Assembly (NCBI GenBank): GCA_043744805.1
Contig: JAYTTZ010000083.1
Span: 1 to 9,648 of the forward strand
Direction of reading: 5' to 3'
Length of the DNA: 9,648 nucleotides
Origin: Ga0077536 sp043744805
Lineage (GTDB): Bacteria > Pseudomonadota > Gammaproteobacteria > Ga0077536
A program made the position numbers and the translations under genes. Every line of letters begins with the position of its first letter. The stretch's first letter is position 1. Of this stretch, positions 4,070 to 9,648 are shown one piece after another. The notes under the pieces were generated by a model. That model was not told where the DNA came from. It did no database searches and worked only from the letters and a program-made list of their open reading frames with translations.

Positions 4070-6054
4070 TGAATCCCCCCCAACGCGAAGCGGTGCGCTA
4101 CACCGACGGGCCGCTGCTGGTGCTGGCCGGCGCGGGCAGCGGCAAGACGCGCGTCATCGCCCACAAGATTGCCCACCTCATTACCCAGTGCGCGGTGGCG
4201 CCGGAACACATCGCGGCCATCACCTTTACCAACAAGGCCGCGCACGGGATGAGCGAGCGCGTGGGGCCGCTGCTGCCCAAGAGCCGCACCAAGCCGTGGA
4301 TTTCCACCTTCCATCGCCTCGGCCTGCGCATCCTGCGCGAGGAGTTCGCCGCCATCGGCTATCGCGATCGGTTCACGCTGTTCGACATGCGCGACGTGGA
4401 AGGCGTGATCTCCGACATCGCGCGCCGTTCGCTGGGTTCCAACGAATTCGACGCCCGTGCCCTGGCCAGCGCCATCTCCAACTGGAAGAGCGGGCTCATC
4501 CAGCCGGCCGACGCCTTTAAGCTCGCCGCCACGCCGCCCGAGAAGGCCGCCGCCCGCTGCTTCGTGGAATACGCCAAGACCCTGCAGGCCTACAACGCGG
4601 TGGACTTCGACGACCTCATCGCGCTGCCCGTGAAGGTGTTCCGCGGGGACTCGGAGATTCGCTTCCGCTGGCAGGTGAAACTGCGCTGGCTGCTGGTGGA
4701 CGAATACCAGGACACCAACCACGCGCAGTACGAACTGGTGAAGCTCCTCGCCCAGCCCGAAGGCCGCCTGACGGCAGTGGGCGACGACGACCAATCCATC
4801 TACGCCTGGCGCGGCGCACGGCCCGAGAACCTCGCCACCCTGGCGCGGGATTTCCCGCAGTTGAAGGTCATCAAGCTCGAACAGAACTACCGCTCGATGG
4901 GCGTCATCCTCAAGGCCGCCAACACCCTCATCGGCCACAACCCGCATGTGTTCGACAAGAAACTGTGGAGCGAGCGCGGCCACGGCGAAAAAATCCGCGT
5001 GCGTTCGGCGACCGACGAAGTGAGCGAAGCCGGGACCGTCGCCAACGACATCACCCACCACCACATGCTCCATACCCGCAAGTGGAGCGACTACGCCATC
5101 CTCTTCCGCAGCAACTACCAGGCGCGACCTTTTGAGCAGGCGCTGCGCGAACGCGACATTCCCTATGTGATTTCCGGCGCGCGGTCGTTCTTCGACTCGG
5201 CGGAAATAAAAGACGTGGTGTGCTATCTGCGCCTCATCGCCAACCCCTCGGACGACAACGCACTGCTGCGGGTGATCAACGCGCCACGGCGCGGCATCGG
5301 TACGTCCACCCTCGAAGCGCTGGTGAAAGTGGCCGCTGAGGAACGCTGCTCACTAAAGGACGCCATCCGTGAACCCGCCTTCGCTACCGCCGTTACCGCG
5401 CGCAGCCTCAAACCGGCACGCGAGTTCGCCAACTGGGTGGAAAGCCTGCATCGCCGCACCGAAGACGACTCTCCGGTGGAACTGCTGCGGGTGATCCTGA
5501 ACGACCTCGAATACGAAGACTGGCTGAAGCAGACCAGCGACACCGAGCCCGAAGCCACCCGTCGCTGGAACAACGTGGGCGAACTCGGTAACTGGGTGGG
5601 CCGCATCGTGGAGCGCGACGAAACCCGCAATCTCGCGGACATCGTGGTGGCCCTCACCCTCTACGACATCATCGAACGCAAGGACACGGAAGAAGAGCGC
5701 GACGCCGTATCCCTGATGACCCTCCACGCCGCCAAGGGCCTCGAGTTCCCGCACGTGTACCTGGTGGGCTTCGAGGAAAACCTGCTGCCGCATCGTGCCA
5801 GCATCGAGGCCGACACCATCGAAGAAGAACGACGCCTCGCCTACGTGGGCATCACCCGCGCCGAGCAGACGCTTGCCTTGTCCTGGACCCGCTCACGCAA
5901 GCGCTTTGGCAAGGTGGAAAGCTGCCAACCCAGCCGGTTCCTGGAAGAACTGCCGCGCGATGAATTGCGCTTTGACGATTCACCCGAAGACGCAGCGGCC
6001 ACGCGCGTGACGGGTCGCTCAACCCTGGCGCATCTGAAGGGCTTGCTGAAGTAG
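4060..6054 (+). CDS. rep: ATP-dependent DNA helicase Rep (superfamily 1A, 3'-5')
   Basis: Rep is a cytoplasmic 3'-5' single-strand DNA translocase and helicase that helps replication forks pass protein roadblocks and supports restart and rolling-circle replication. The 664 residues compare with about 673 in E. coli Rep, and similarity is visible along the whole length rather than only at motifs. Visible SF1 motifs are the Q-motif Gln8, Walker A GAGSGKT (24-30), motif Ia TFTNKAA, Walker B DEYQDTN (from 214), GDDDQSIYAWRGA (241-253), EQNYRS, LMTLHAAKGLEFPHVYLVG, and EEERRLAYVGITRA with the motif VI arginine near 600. The wording IKLEQNYRS and NPHVF favours Rep over UvrD or PcrA. The start at 4060 (MTPLNPPQREAV) aligns with Rep MRLNPGQQQAV. 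It stands alone, is intact, and follows directly after the mobile region. Confidence 0.95.
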   Translation: MTPLNPPQREAVRYTDGPLLVLAGAGSGKTRVIAHKIAHLITQCAVAPEHIAAITFTNKAAHGMSERVGPLLPKSRTKPWISTFHRLGLRILREEFAAIGYRDRFTLFDMRDVEGVISDIARRSLGSNEFDARALASAISNWKSGLIQPADAFKLAATPPEKAAARCFVEYAKTLQAYNAVDFDDLIALPVKVFRGDSEIRFRWQVKLRWLLVDEYQDTNHAQYELVKLLAQPEGRLTAVGDDDQSIYAWRGARPENLATLARDFPQLKVIKLEQNYRSMGVILKAANTLIGHNPHVFDKKLWSERGHGEKIRVRSATDEVSEAGTVANDITHHHMLHTRKWSDYAILFRSNYQARPFEQALRERDIPYVISGARSFFDSAEIKDVVCYLRLIANPSDDNALLRVINAPRRGIGTSTLEALVKVAAEERCSLKDAIREPAFATAVTARSLKPAREFANWVESLHRRTEDDSPVELLRVILNDLEYEDWLKQTSDTEPEATRRWNNVGELGNWVGRIVERDETRNLADIVVALTLYDIIERKDTEEERDAVSLMTLHAAKGLEFPHVYLVGFEENLLPHRASIEADTIEEERRLAYVGITRAEQTLALSWTRSRKRFGKVESCQPSRFLEELPRDELRFDDSPEDAAATRVTGRSTLAHLKGLLK

Positions 6055-6089
6055 GCATCGCCCCGGGACGCGAGGCGAACCGCGCCCGG

Positions 6090-6099
6090 CCCGATCGGG
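6090..6099. terminator. Weak candidate terminator between convergent genes (CCCGATCGGG)
   Basis: A 10-bp perfect palindrome, CCCGATCGGG, lies in the 67-bp gap between the rep stop (6054) and the stop of the convergent small AhpD-family gene (6122). There is no immediate T-run; a TTTT comes about 17 bp later on the plus strand. The position suits a terminator, but the structure is poor. Confidence 0.2.
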
Positions 6100-6121
6100 A
6101 TCCTGGCTTAGGCGATTTTCC

Positions 6122-6475
6122 TCATCCCGCTTTATCGGCGGCCGCAAACTGGTCGAATCCCGCCAGCGCCTTCGCACCGTTGTAAAGCGCGATGCCGCCG
6201 CCCATCTCCACCGCGACGGCGATGGCCTCCGCGATCTGCTCGCGCGATGCGCCCATGCGATGCAAGGCAGCGTTGTGCCAGGCCATGCACCCCTCACAGC
6301 CCTGGGACACGGAGATTGAGAGCGCGATCAGTTCCTTCATCGTGACGCTCAAGGCACCCTCGGTGAAAGTGACCTGGGCAAGCTTGAAGAATGCGTCGGT
6401 CGACTGCGGAATGGCGAGTGCCAAACTGCCAATGATGGTCTTTGCGTAGGCTTCAATCTCTGGATGATCAGTCAT
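6122..6475 (-). CDS. AhpD-like / carboxymuconolactone decarboxylase-family protein
   Basis: This 117-residue all-helical protein of the CMD/AhpD superfamily carries the AhpD-type redox motif with exact spacing: E48, then C60 and C63 (QGCEGCMAWH), then H67. That is E-x11-C-x2-C-x3-H, the proton-relay arrangement of AhpD, which reduces peroxides through the Cys pair (family knowledge). The conserved GAS...EAIAVAVEMGGG segment follows. This pattern suggests a thiol peroxidase or disulfide-reductase role rather than true carboxymuconolactone decarboxylation. The ATG at 6475 (MTDHPEIEAYA) is chosen because the upstream extension to 6604 is proline- and serine-rich with no family features. A modest GGGGTG lies before it. 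It is divergent from the Ddn-like gene 182 bp away and convergent with rep. Its electron donor is unknown. Confidence 0.85.
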   Translation of the reverse strand: MTDHPEIEAYAKTIIGSLALAIPQSTDAFFKLAQVTFTEGALSVTMKELIALSISVSQGCEGCMAWHNAALHRMGASREQIAEAIAVAVEMGGGIALYNGAKALAGFDQFAAADKAG

Positions 6476-6657
6476 TGGTGCACCCCGGCGGTTTAGCGTC
6501 GACCGTTTAAGCAGCGGCGAGTCTAGAACAGGCCTGCAGGGGATGCTAAGTGAAGGCGGGACATGGGGTTCGACGCTTGAACAATCCGGGCCAACGTTCG
6601 ACATTGCCCACTGGCACGCGTGGCAAGCACTAAAAGTAATTGGAGAGGGAGGACCCC

Positions 6658-7137
6658 ATGACCACGTTCAAGGCCGCAGACACCGTGAAGGAACTCGAAA
6701 GCGGCAAGCTGCCCGACTGGATCGGCGAACACCTGCGGCAATACCGTGAGAGCGGCGGTCGTGAAGGCCATTATTTCGATGCCACTGCGGTGGGCGGTAA
6801 AGGGCTGGTGCCGAGCCTGCTGCTCACCACGGTGGGCCGCCGCTCCGGCAACCAGTCGACCATGCCACTTTTTTATGGCGACACCGACAAGGGCTACGTC
6901 ATCATCGGCTCCAAGGGCGGATCCGATTCGCCGCCGGCGTGGTATCTCAACCTGCTCGCGCAACCGGCCTGCGAGGTGCAGGTGGGACCGGCGTTCTTCA
7001 GCGTCATGGCGCGGGTGGCGAGCGGTGCGGAGCGCGAAGCGCTGTGGGGACAAATGGAAGCGGTGTATCCCCCGTACAAGGATTACCAGGCCCGCACGAG
7101 CCGGGAGATCCCGGTGGTGGTGCTCGAACGGGTGTAG
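6658..7137 (+). CDS. Ddn-like deazaflavin (F420)-dependent nitroreductase-family protein
   Basis: This 159-residue protein has the motifs of the DUF385/Ddn family: LLTTVGRRSGNQSTMPL (G-R-x-S-G ... P-L, about 56-71), VIIGSKGGSDSPPAWYLNLL (about 81-100, including the G-S-x-G-G and P-x-W-Y-L-N-L elements) and YPPYKDYQARTSREIPVVVL at the C-terminus. Characterised mycobacterial members are split-barrel quinone or nitro reductases using F420H2, often at the membrane. Members also occur in proteobacteria, where the cofactor is not established. The start at 6658 has a clear Shine-Dalgarno (GAGGGAGGA, 4 nt before the ATG). No F420-biosynthesis gene is in the window, so the cofactor and substrate remain open. 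It is convergent with the renalase-like gene. Confidence 0.85.
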   Translation: MTTFKAADTVKELESGKLPDWIGEHLRQYRESGGREGHYFDATAVGGKGLVPSLLLTTVGRRSGNQSTMPLFYGDTDKGYVIIGSKGGSDSPPAWYLNLLAQPACEVQVGPAFFSVMARVASGAEREALWGQMEAVYPPYKDYQARTSREIPVVVLERV

Positions 7138-7199
7138 GCGACAAGACTGATCGCCGTGCTGTCGCAGTCGTCAGTCGAGGCCTGTTGATCCCAGCGGAC

Positions 7200-8186
7200 T
7201 CACTGTCCCAGTAATCCCCGCGAAATCGCTGCCCCGAGCCCCTCTCCCGACACCCACGCCAGTTCCACCCTGGGGCCCAGTCGCCAATCACCGCAAACGC
7301 CAAGTGCCAATCCGGGATCAAACCCATAAGGGCTGCCGGCCACCTGTTCGACCAGCGCATAACGCCAGTGATGGACGGTGGCCACCTCCGGCGCACCGAG
7401 ATCGGGTGCGCATTGCAGGGCGCTTTCCAGCAGGGCGGCCTGCACCGCGCCTGCGTTGTCTTCGAGGTGCGCGCGCGACCATGCCGGCGTGGCATGCACG
7501 ATGAGGCCATGGCCATCGCGGCTGCGCGCCAGCCAGCCCAGCGGGTGTCCCTCGCGGGGACGCAGGGCCTGCCAGTCGGGCCAGCGCGCGGCGTCGCCAT
7601 AACCGAAGATTCCCGCCCAGCACGGGGCGCTGCGTGCGGCCCGTGCTTCGGCCGCCAAGGTGGGCGCCACGCCGCTCAAAAGCGTAGCCGCCTGCTCGGC
7701 CGGCAGCGCGACGACCAGCGCGTCGAAACCGTGCTGCAAGACACCTCCAGCACACGCGAGAGACCAGCCTTTGGCGGTGCGCTGGAGTTCAGTGACGTCG
7801 CATTTGCAGTGGATGGAAAGTCCCCGCGCCAACCAGCGTGGCAGGGCGTTCATGTCGGGACGTCCCAGGTAGCGGGCTTCCGGCTGCGCGATGGCCGCGA
7901 CAGCGCGTTCGTCCCGGATCAGGCCTGTCCATGGCGCAATGACGCCGGCCGCGAGGGCTTCATCACACAAGCTGCGGAACGCAGGCGTGCGGGCAGTGAA
8001 GTATTGGGCGCCGTGATCCACCAGGACCGTGCGCCCGTCGAACGAAAGCTGCCGACTTGCCATCCGGCCGCCAGGGCGGCCTGCCTTGTCGAACAGTTCG
8101 ACGGCAACGCCTTTGGCTTGAAGGTGGCGCGCACAAGCGAGGCCGGACAAGCCGGCGCCAACGATGGCAATGCGCGGGGAAGTCAT
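7200..8186 (-). CDS. Renalase-like FAD/NAD(P)-dependent amine-oxidase-fold flavoprotein
   Basis: This 328-residue soluble flavoprotein begins with a Rossmann FAD-binding motif, IAIVGAGLSGLACARHL (G10, G12, G15), with E30 positioned for the ribose. It continues with GRPGGRM (36-42) and DHGAQYFTAR (57-66), which are features of the amine-oxidase/renalase group. The C-terminus (LGVCGDWRLGPRVELAWVSG, then EGLGAAI) is the second FAD-contact region typical of the group. Bacterial renalase-type enzymes oxidise off-pathway dihydro isomers of NAD(P)H (family knowledge). Whether this one does so cannot be read from sequence. Full length, no breaks. No Shine-Dalgarno precedes the ATG; the plus-strand GGAGG there is on the wrong strand. 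A promoter that would start transcription at the ATG itself is described separately. The upstream CoA-transferase shares its strand, with a 99-bp gap. Confidence 0.85.
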   Translation of the reverse strand: MTSPRIAIVGAGLSGLACARHLQAKGVAVELFDKAGRPGGRMASRQLSFDGRTVLVDHGAQYFTARTPAFRSLCDEALAAGVIAPWTGLIRDERAVAAIAQPEARYLGRPDMNALPRWLARGLSIHCKCDVTELQRTAKGWSLACAGGVLQHGFDALVVALPAEQAATLLSGVAPTLAAEARAARSAPCWAGIFGYGDAARWPDWQALRPREGHPLGWLARSRDGHGLIVHATPAWSRAHLEDNAGAVQAALLESALQCAPDLGAPEVATVHHWRYALVEQVAGSPYGFDPGLALGVCGDWRLGPRVELAWVSGEGLGAAISRGLLGQ

Positions 8187-8192
8187 TGGAGG

Positions 8193-8223
8193 ATTACGCG
8201 GTGACCGACCGCTGGGGTGACAA
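8193..8223 (-). promoter_or_regulatory. Possible promoter giving a leaderless mRNA for the renalase-like gene
   Basis: On the minus strand there is TTGTCA (plus 8218-8223, 5 of 6 to the -35 consensus) and CGTAAT (8193-8198, 4 of 6 to the -10), spaced 19 bp apart. Only six bases separate the -10 from the ATG at 8186, so a start point about 7 nt after the -10 would fall on the A of the ATG. This would explain the missing Shine-Dalgarno. The 19-bp spacing is longer than ideal. Confidence 0.3.
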
Positions 8224-8234
8224 GAGGCGGTCGG
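8205..8234. repeat. Perfect 8-bp inverted repeat CCGACCGC / GCGGTCGG
   Basis: The arms at 8205-8212 and 8227-8234 flank a 14-bp loop in the gap between the CoA-transferase and renalase-like genes. The repeat overlaps the possible -35 box of the latter. It could be an operator, or a transcription terminator for the CoA-transferase gene, although no T-run follows on the minus strand. Confidence 0.4.
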
Positions 8235-8285
8235 GTGCGATTACGGAAACCGTTCTGGCTGCTCATGCACTGCGAATCGACTCGC

Positions 8286-9482
8286 TCAACCCTTACGGAT
8301 CGCCGTGAGCGCAACGCCGTCTTCAACCAGCCGCTCGATTTCCGCAATCGAGTAACCAAGCTCGCCAAGCACCGCCATCGTATCCACGCCGAACGTCTTT
8401 GGCTTGCTGCGCGGGCTGGCCGGGGTGCGCGACAGCTTCACGGGATTGCCAACGTTACGGTAGCCGTCTTGCTCCCACACCATGTTGCGGTGTCGGGTGT
8501 GCGGATGGTCCAGCACATCGGGCACTTCGAGCACAGCGCCAGACGGCACGCCGTTGCGCATCAACTCCAGCGAAAAACTTTCACCATCGCGGTCCTTGGT
8601 GAGTTCGCGCAGCTCCGCTTCCAGCGCCAGTTTGTTGGCCACGCGATCGGCATTGGTCTTGAATCGCGGGTCGTCGGCCAGCGCAGGCTTGCCCAGCATC
8701 TGGCAGAGCTTGGCGAACTGCCCGTTGTTGCCTGCGCCAATCACGATGTTGCGACCCTTGGTGGGGAAGTTGGCATAGGGGGCAAGGTTGCCGTGGCTGT
8801 TGCCGTGGAGCTTCGGCTTCATGCCGCCCATCAAATAGTTGGGCGCATGCGGCTGGTGCAGGGCCACGGCGCTGTCGTAGAGCGTGGCGTCCACGAACTG
8901 GCCCTGGCCGGAACGAGTGCGTTCGTAGAGCGCCATGAGGATGCCGATGCAGGCGTTCATGCCGGTGGAGAGATCCACCACCGGCACGCCGATGCGCACC
9001 GGGCCGCTGTCCGGCGCGCCATTGACCGACACCAGCCCGGCGGACGCCTGGACCATGGCGTCGTAACCGGGAAAGCCGCCGAGCGGGCCATCGGCGCCAA
9101 AGCCGGACACCCGGGCGTGGATCAGCCGCGGGAATTTCCGGGACAGCGTCTCCACATAGCCAATACCCCATTTCTCCATGGTGCCCGTCTTGAAGTTGTC
9201 GATCAGCACGTCGGCGTGTTCCAGCAACTTCATCAGCACCTCGCGGCCAGCGGGCACGGAGAGATCAAGCGCGATAGTGCGCTTGTTGCGGTTGATGCCG
9301 GCGAAGTAAGCCGAGATGCCTTCGGCATCGAAAGGCGGCCCCCAGCCGCGGGTTTCGTCCCCCTGCGGCGGCTCCACCTTGATCACTTCGGCGCCATGAT
9401 CGGCAAGCATCTGCCCGCAGTACGGCCCACCCAGCACGCGCGAAAGATCCACGACCTTCACGCCTTCCAAGGCTCCAGACAT
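8286..9482 (-). CDS. Family III CoA-transferase (CaiB/BaiF type)
   Basis: This 398-residue cytoplasmic enzyme belongs to the family that moves CoA between carboxylic acids (formyl-CoA:oxalate transferase, CaiB, BaiF, succinyl-CoA transferases). Visible features are the N-terminal VVDLSRVLGGPYCGQMLADH with GAEVIKVEPPQGDETR, the NRNKRTIALDL segment, and VSGFGADGPLGGFPGYDAM, in which D141 fits the aspartate that forms the acyl anhydride and glutamyl/aspartyl-CoA intermediates. Further on are VDLSTGMNACIGILMALYER and the small-domain region ending in LGELGYSIAEIERLVEDGV. Length is typical (about 400). The ATG at 9482 is chosen because a strong GGAGGG Shine-Dalgarno lies 9 nt upstream and the family N-terminus starts right after it. 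The frame extends to 9602, but that part has no family similarity. The acyl substrate cannot be deduced. Confidence 0.93.
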   Translation of the reverse strand: MSGALEGVKVVDLSRVLGGPYCGQMLADHGAEVIKVEPPQGDETRGWGPPFDAEGISAYFAGINRNKRTIALDLSVPAGREVLMKLLEHADVLIDNFKTGTMEKWGIGYVETLSRKFPRLIHARVSGFGADGPLGGFPGYDAMVQASAGLVSVNGAPDSGPVRIGVPVVDLSTGMNACIGILMALYERTRSGQGQFVDATLYDSAVALHQPHAPNYLMGGMKPKLHGNSHGNLAPYANFPTKGRNIVIGAGNNGQFAKLCQMLGKPALADDPRFKTNADRVANKLALEAELRELTKDRDGESFSLELMRNGVPSGAVLEVPDVLDHPHTRHRNMVWEQDGYRNVGNPVKLSRTPASPRSKPKTFGVDTMAVLGELGYSIAEIERLVEDGVALTAIRKG

Positions 9483-9601
9483 TACAGTGCCCTCCAAAAA
9501 CCAATCGGGATGATCGGTGGCTAGCGCCGGGGCTTTAGCAGGCTGGTGAGAAACTACTGCGGCGGCCGTCTGCGGCGTTGCGTATCCGCCTGCGGTGCTC
9601 A

Positions 9602-9617
9602 TTTACCCGCTTGTAAA
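9602..9617. promoter_or_regulatory. Candidate operator upstream of the CoA-transferase gene (TTTAC-n6-GTAAA)
   Basis: This is a 5-bp perfect inverted repeat with a 6-bp spacer, in an AT-richer patch about 120 bp upstream of the CoA-transferase start and near the window edge. It has the shape of a TetR- or GntR-type site, but no regulator gene is in view and short repeats like this occur by chance. The remaining upstream bases (9483-9648) hold no gene I can support. Confidence 0.25.
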
Positions 9618-9648
9618 CTGCGCTCCTCGGCGGACACGCGCCTTGCAG

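Noticed and set aside
4051..5073. 340-residue open frame on the minus strand
   Set aside because: It is an antisense shadow of rep in GC-rich DNA with no recognisable motifs.
6476..6604. N-terminal extension of the AhpD-like protein
   Set aside because: It is Pro/Ser-rich, lies in the divergent promoter region, and the family fold begins after the ATG at 6475.
7138..7165. GCGACA / TGTCGC inverted repeat between convergent genes as a terminator
   Set aside because: It has short arms, a 16-nt loop and no T-run. The position fits, but the structure is too weak to call.
8217..9524. 435-residue open frame on the plus strand
   Set aside because: It is a histidine- and alanine-rich antisense shadow of the CoA-transferase gene, whose minus-strand product matches its family throughout.
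9483..9602. 40-residue N-terminal extension of the CoA-transferase
   Set aside because: It has low-complexity Ala-rich content without family similarity, and a strong Shine-Dalgarno lies just before the internal ATG at 9482.

Overview
The window is a GC-rich (roughly 60-65 % by eye) bacterial segment. The genes point to a gammaproteobacterium: the Rep helicase closely resembles the enterobacterial type, and the metabolic genes (CaiB/BaiF CoA-transferase, renalase-like flavoprotein, Ddn-like protein) suit a free-living, metabolically broad lineage such as the Nevskiales/Xanthomonadales neighbourhood. That placement is inference. No rRNA, tRNA or CRISPR was seen.

The left part (1 to about 4000) is a mosaic of mobile and conflict-related debris. 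It opens with the last 17 codons and right end of an IS66-family element (1-99). This element sits inside an RHS gene, whose C-terminal tip resumes at 100-521. The tip is followed with no gap by a 55-residue single-pass membrane protein (522-689), a candidate immunity or companion protein. Next, on the minus strand, comes a compact three-gene unit: an XRE-type repressor (1336-1728), a small antitoxin (1108-1323) and a PIN-domain VapC-like toxin (728-1108). Its promoter has a perfect palindrome in the -35/-10 spacer, so it is probably autoregulated. A second, orphan piece of RHS core (1783-1935) is cut cleanly by the ori end of an IS91-family element (1936 onward). The IS91 transposase gene (2162-3733, minus) is broken by a 72-bp palindromic mini-element (2508-2579). 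That element keeps the reading frame but brings in one TGA stop. The ter end of the IS91 element was not resolved; it should lie between 3734 and about 4030.

The right part (4060-9648) reads as ordinary chromosome with intact, unrelated housekeeping or metabolic genes. They are rep (4060-6054, plus), a small AhpD/carboxymuconolactone-decarboxylase-family protein (6122-6475, minus), a divergent Ddn-like deazaflavin-dependent oxidoreductase (6658-7137, plus), a renalase-like FAD oxidoreductase (7200-8186, minus) and a family III CoA-transferase (8286-9482, minus). The last two share a strand but are 99 bp apart, with a possible leaderless promoter for the flavoprotein.

No clearly new multi-gene system is visible. 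The most noteworthy items are the palindromic mini-element inside the IS91 transposase, the repressor/antitoxin/PIN-toxin unit with its operator, and the RHS tip with its unnamed small membrane partner.
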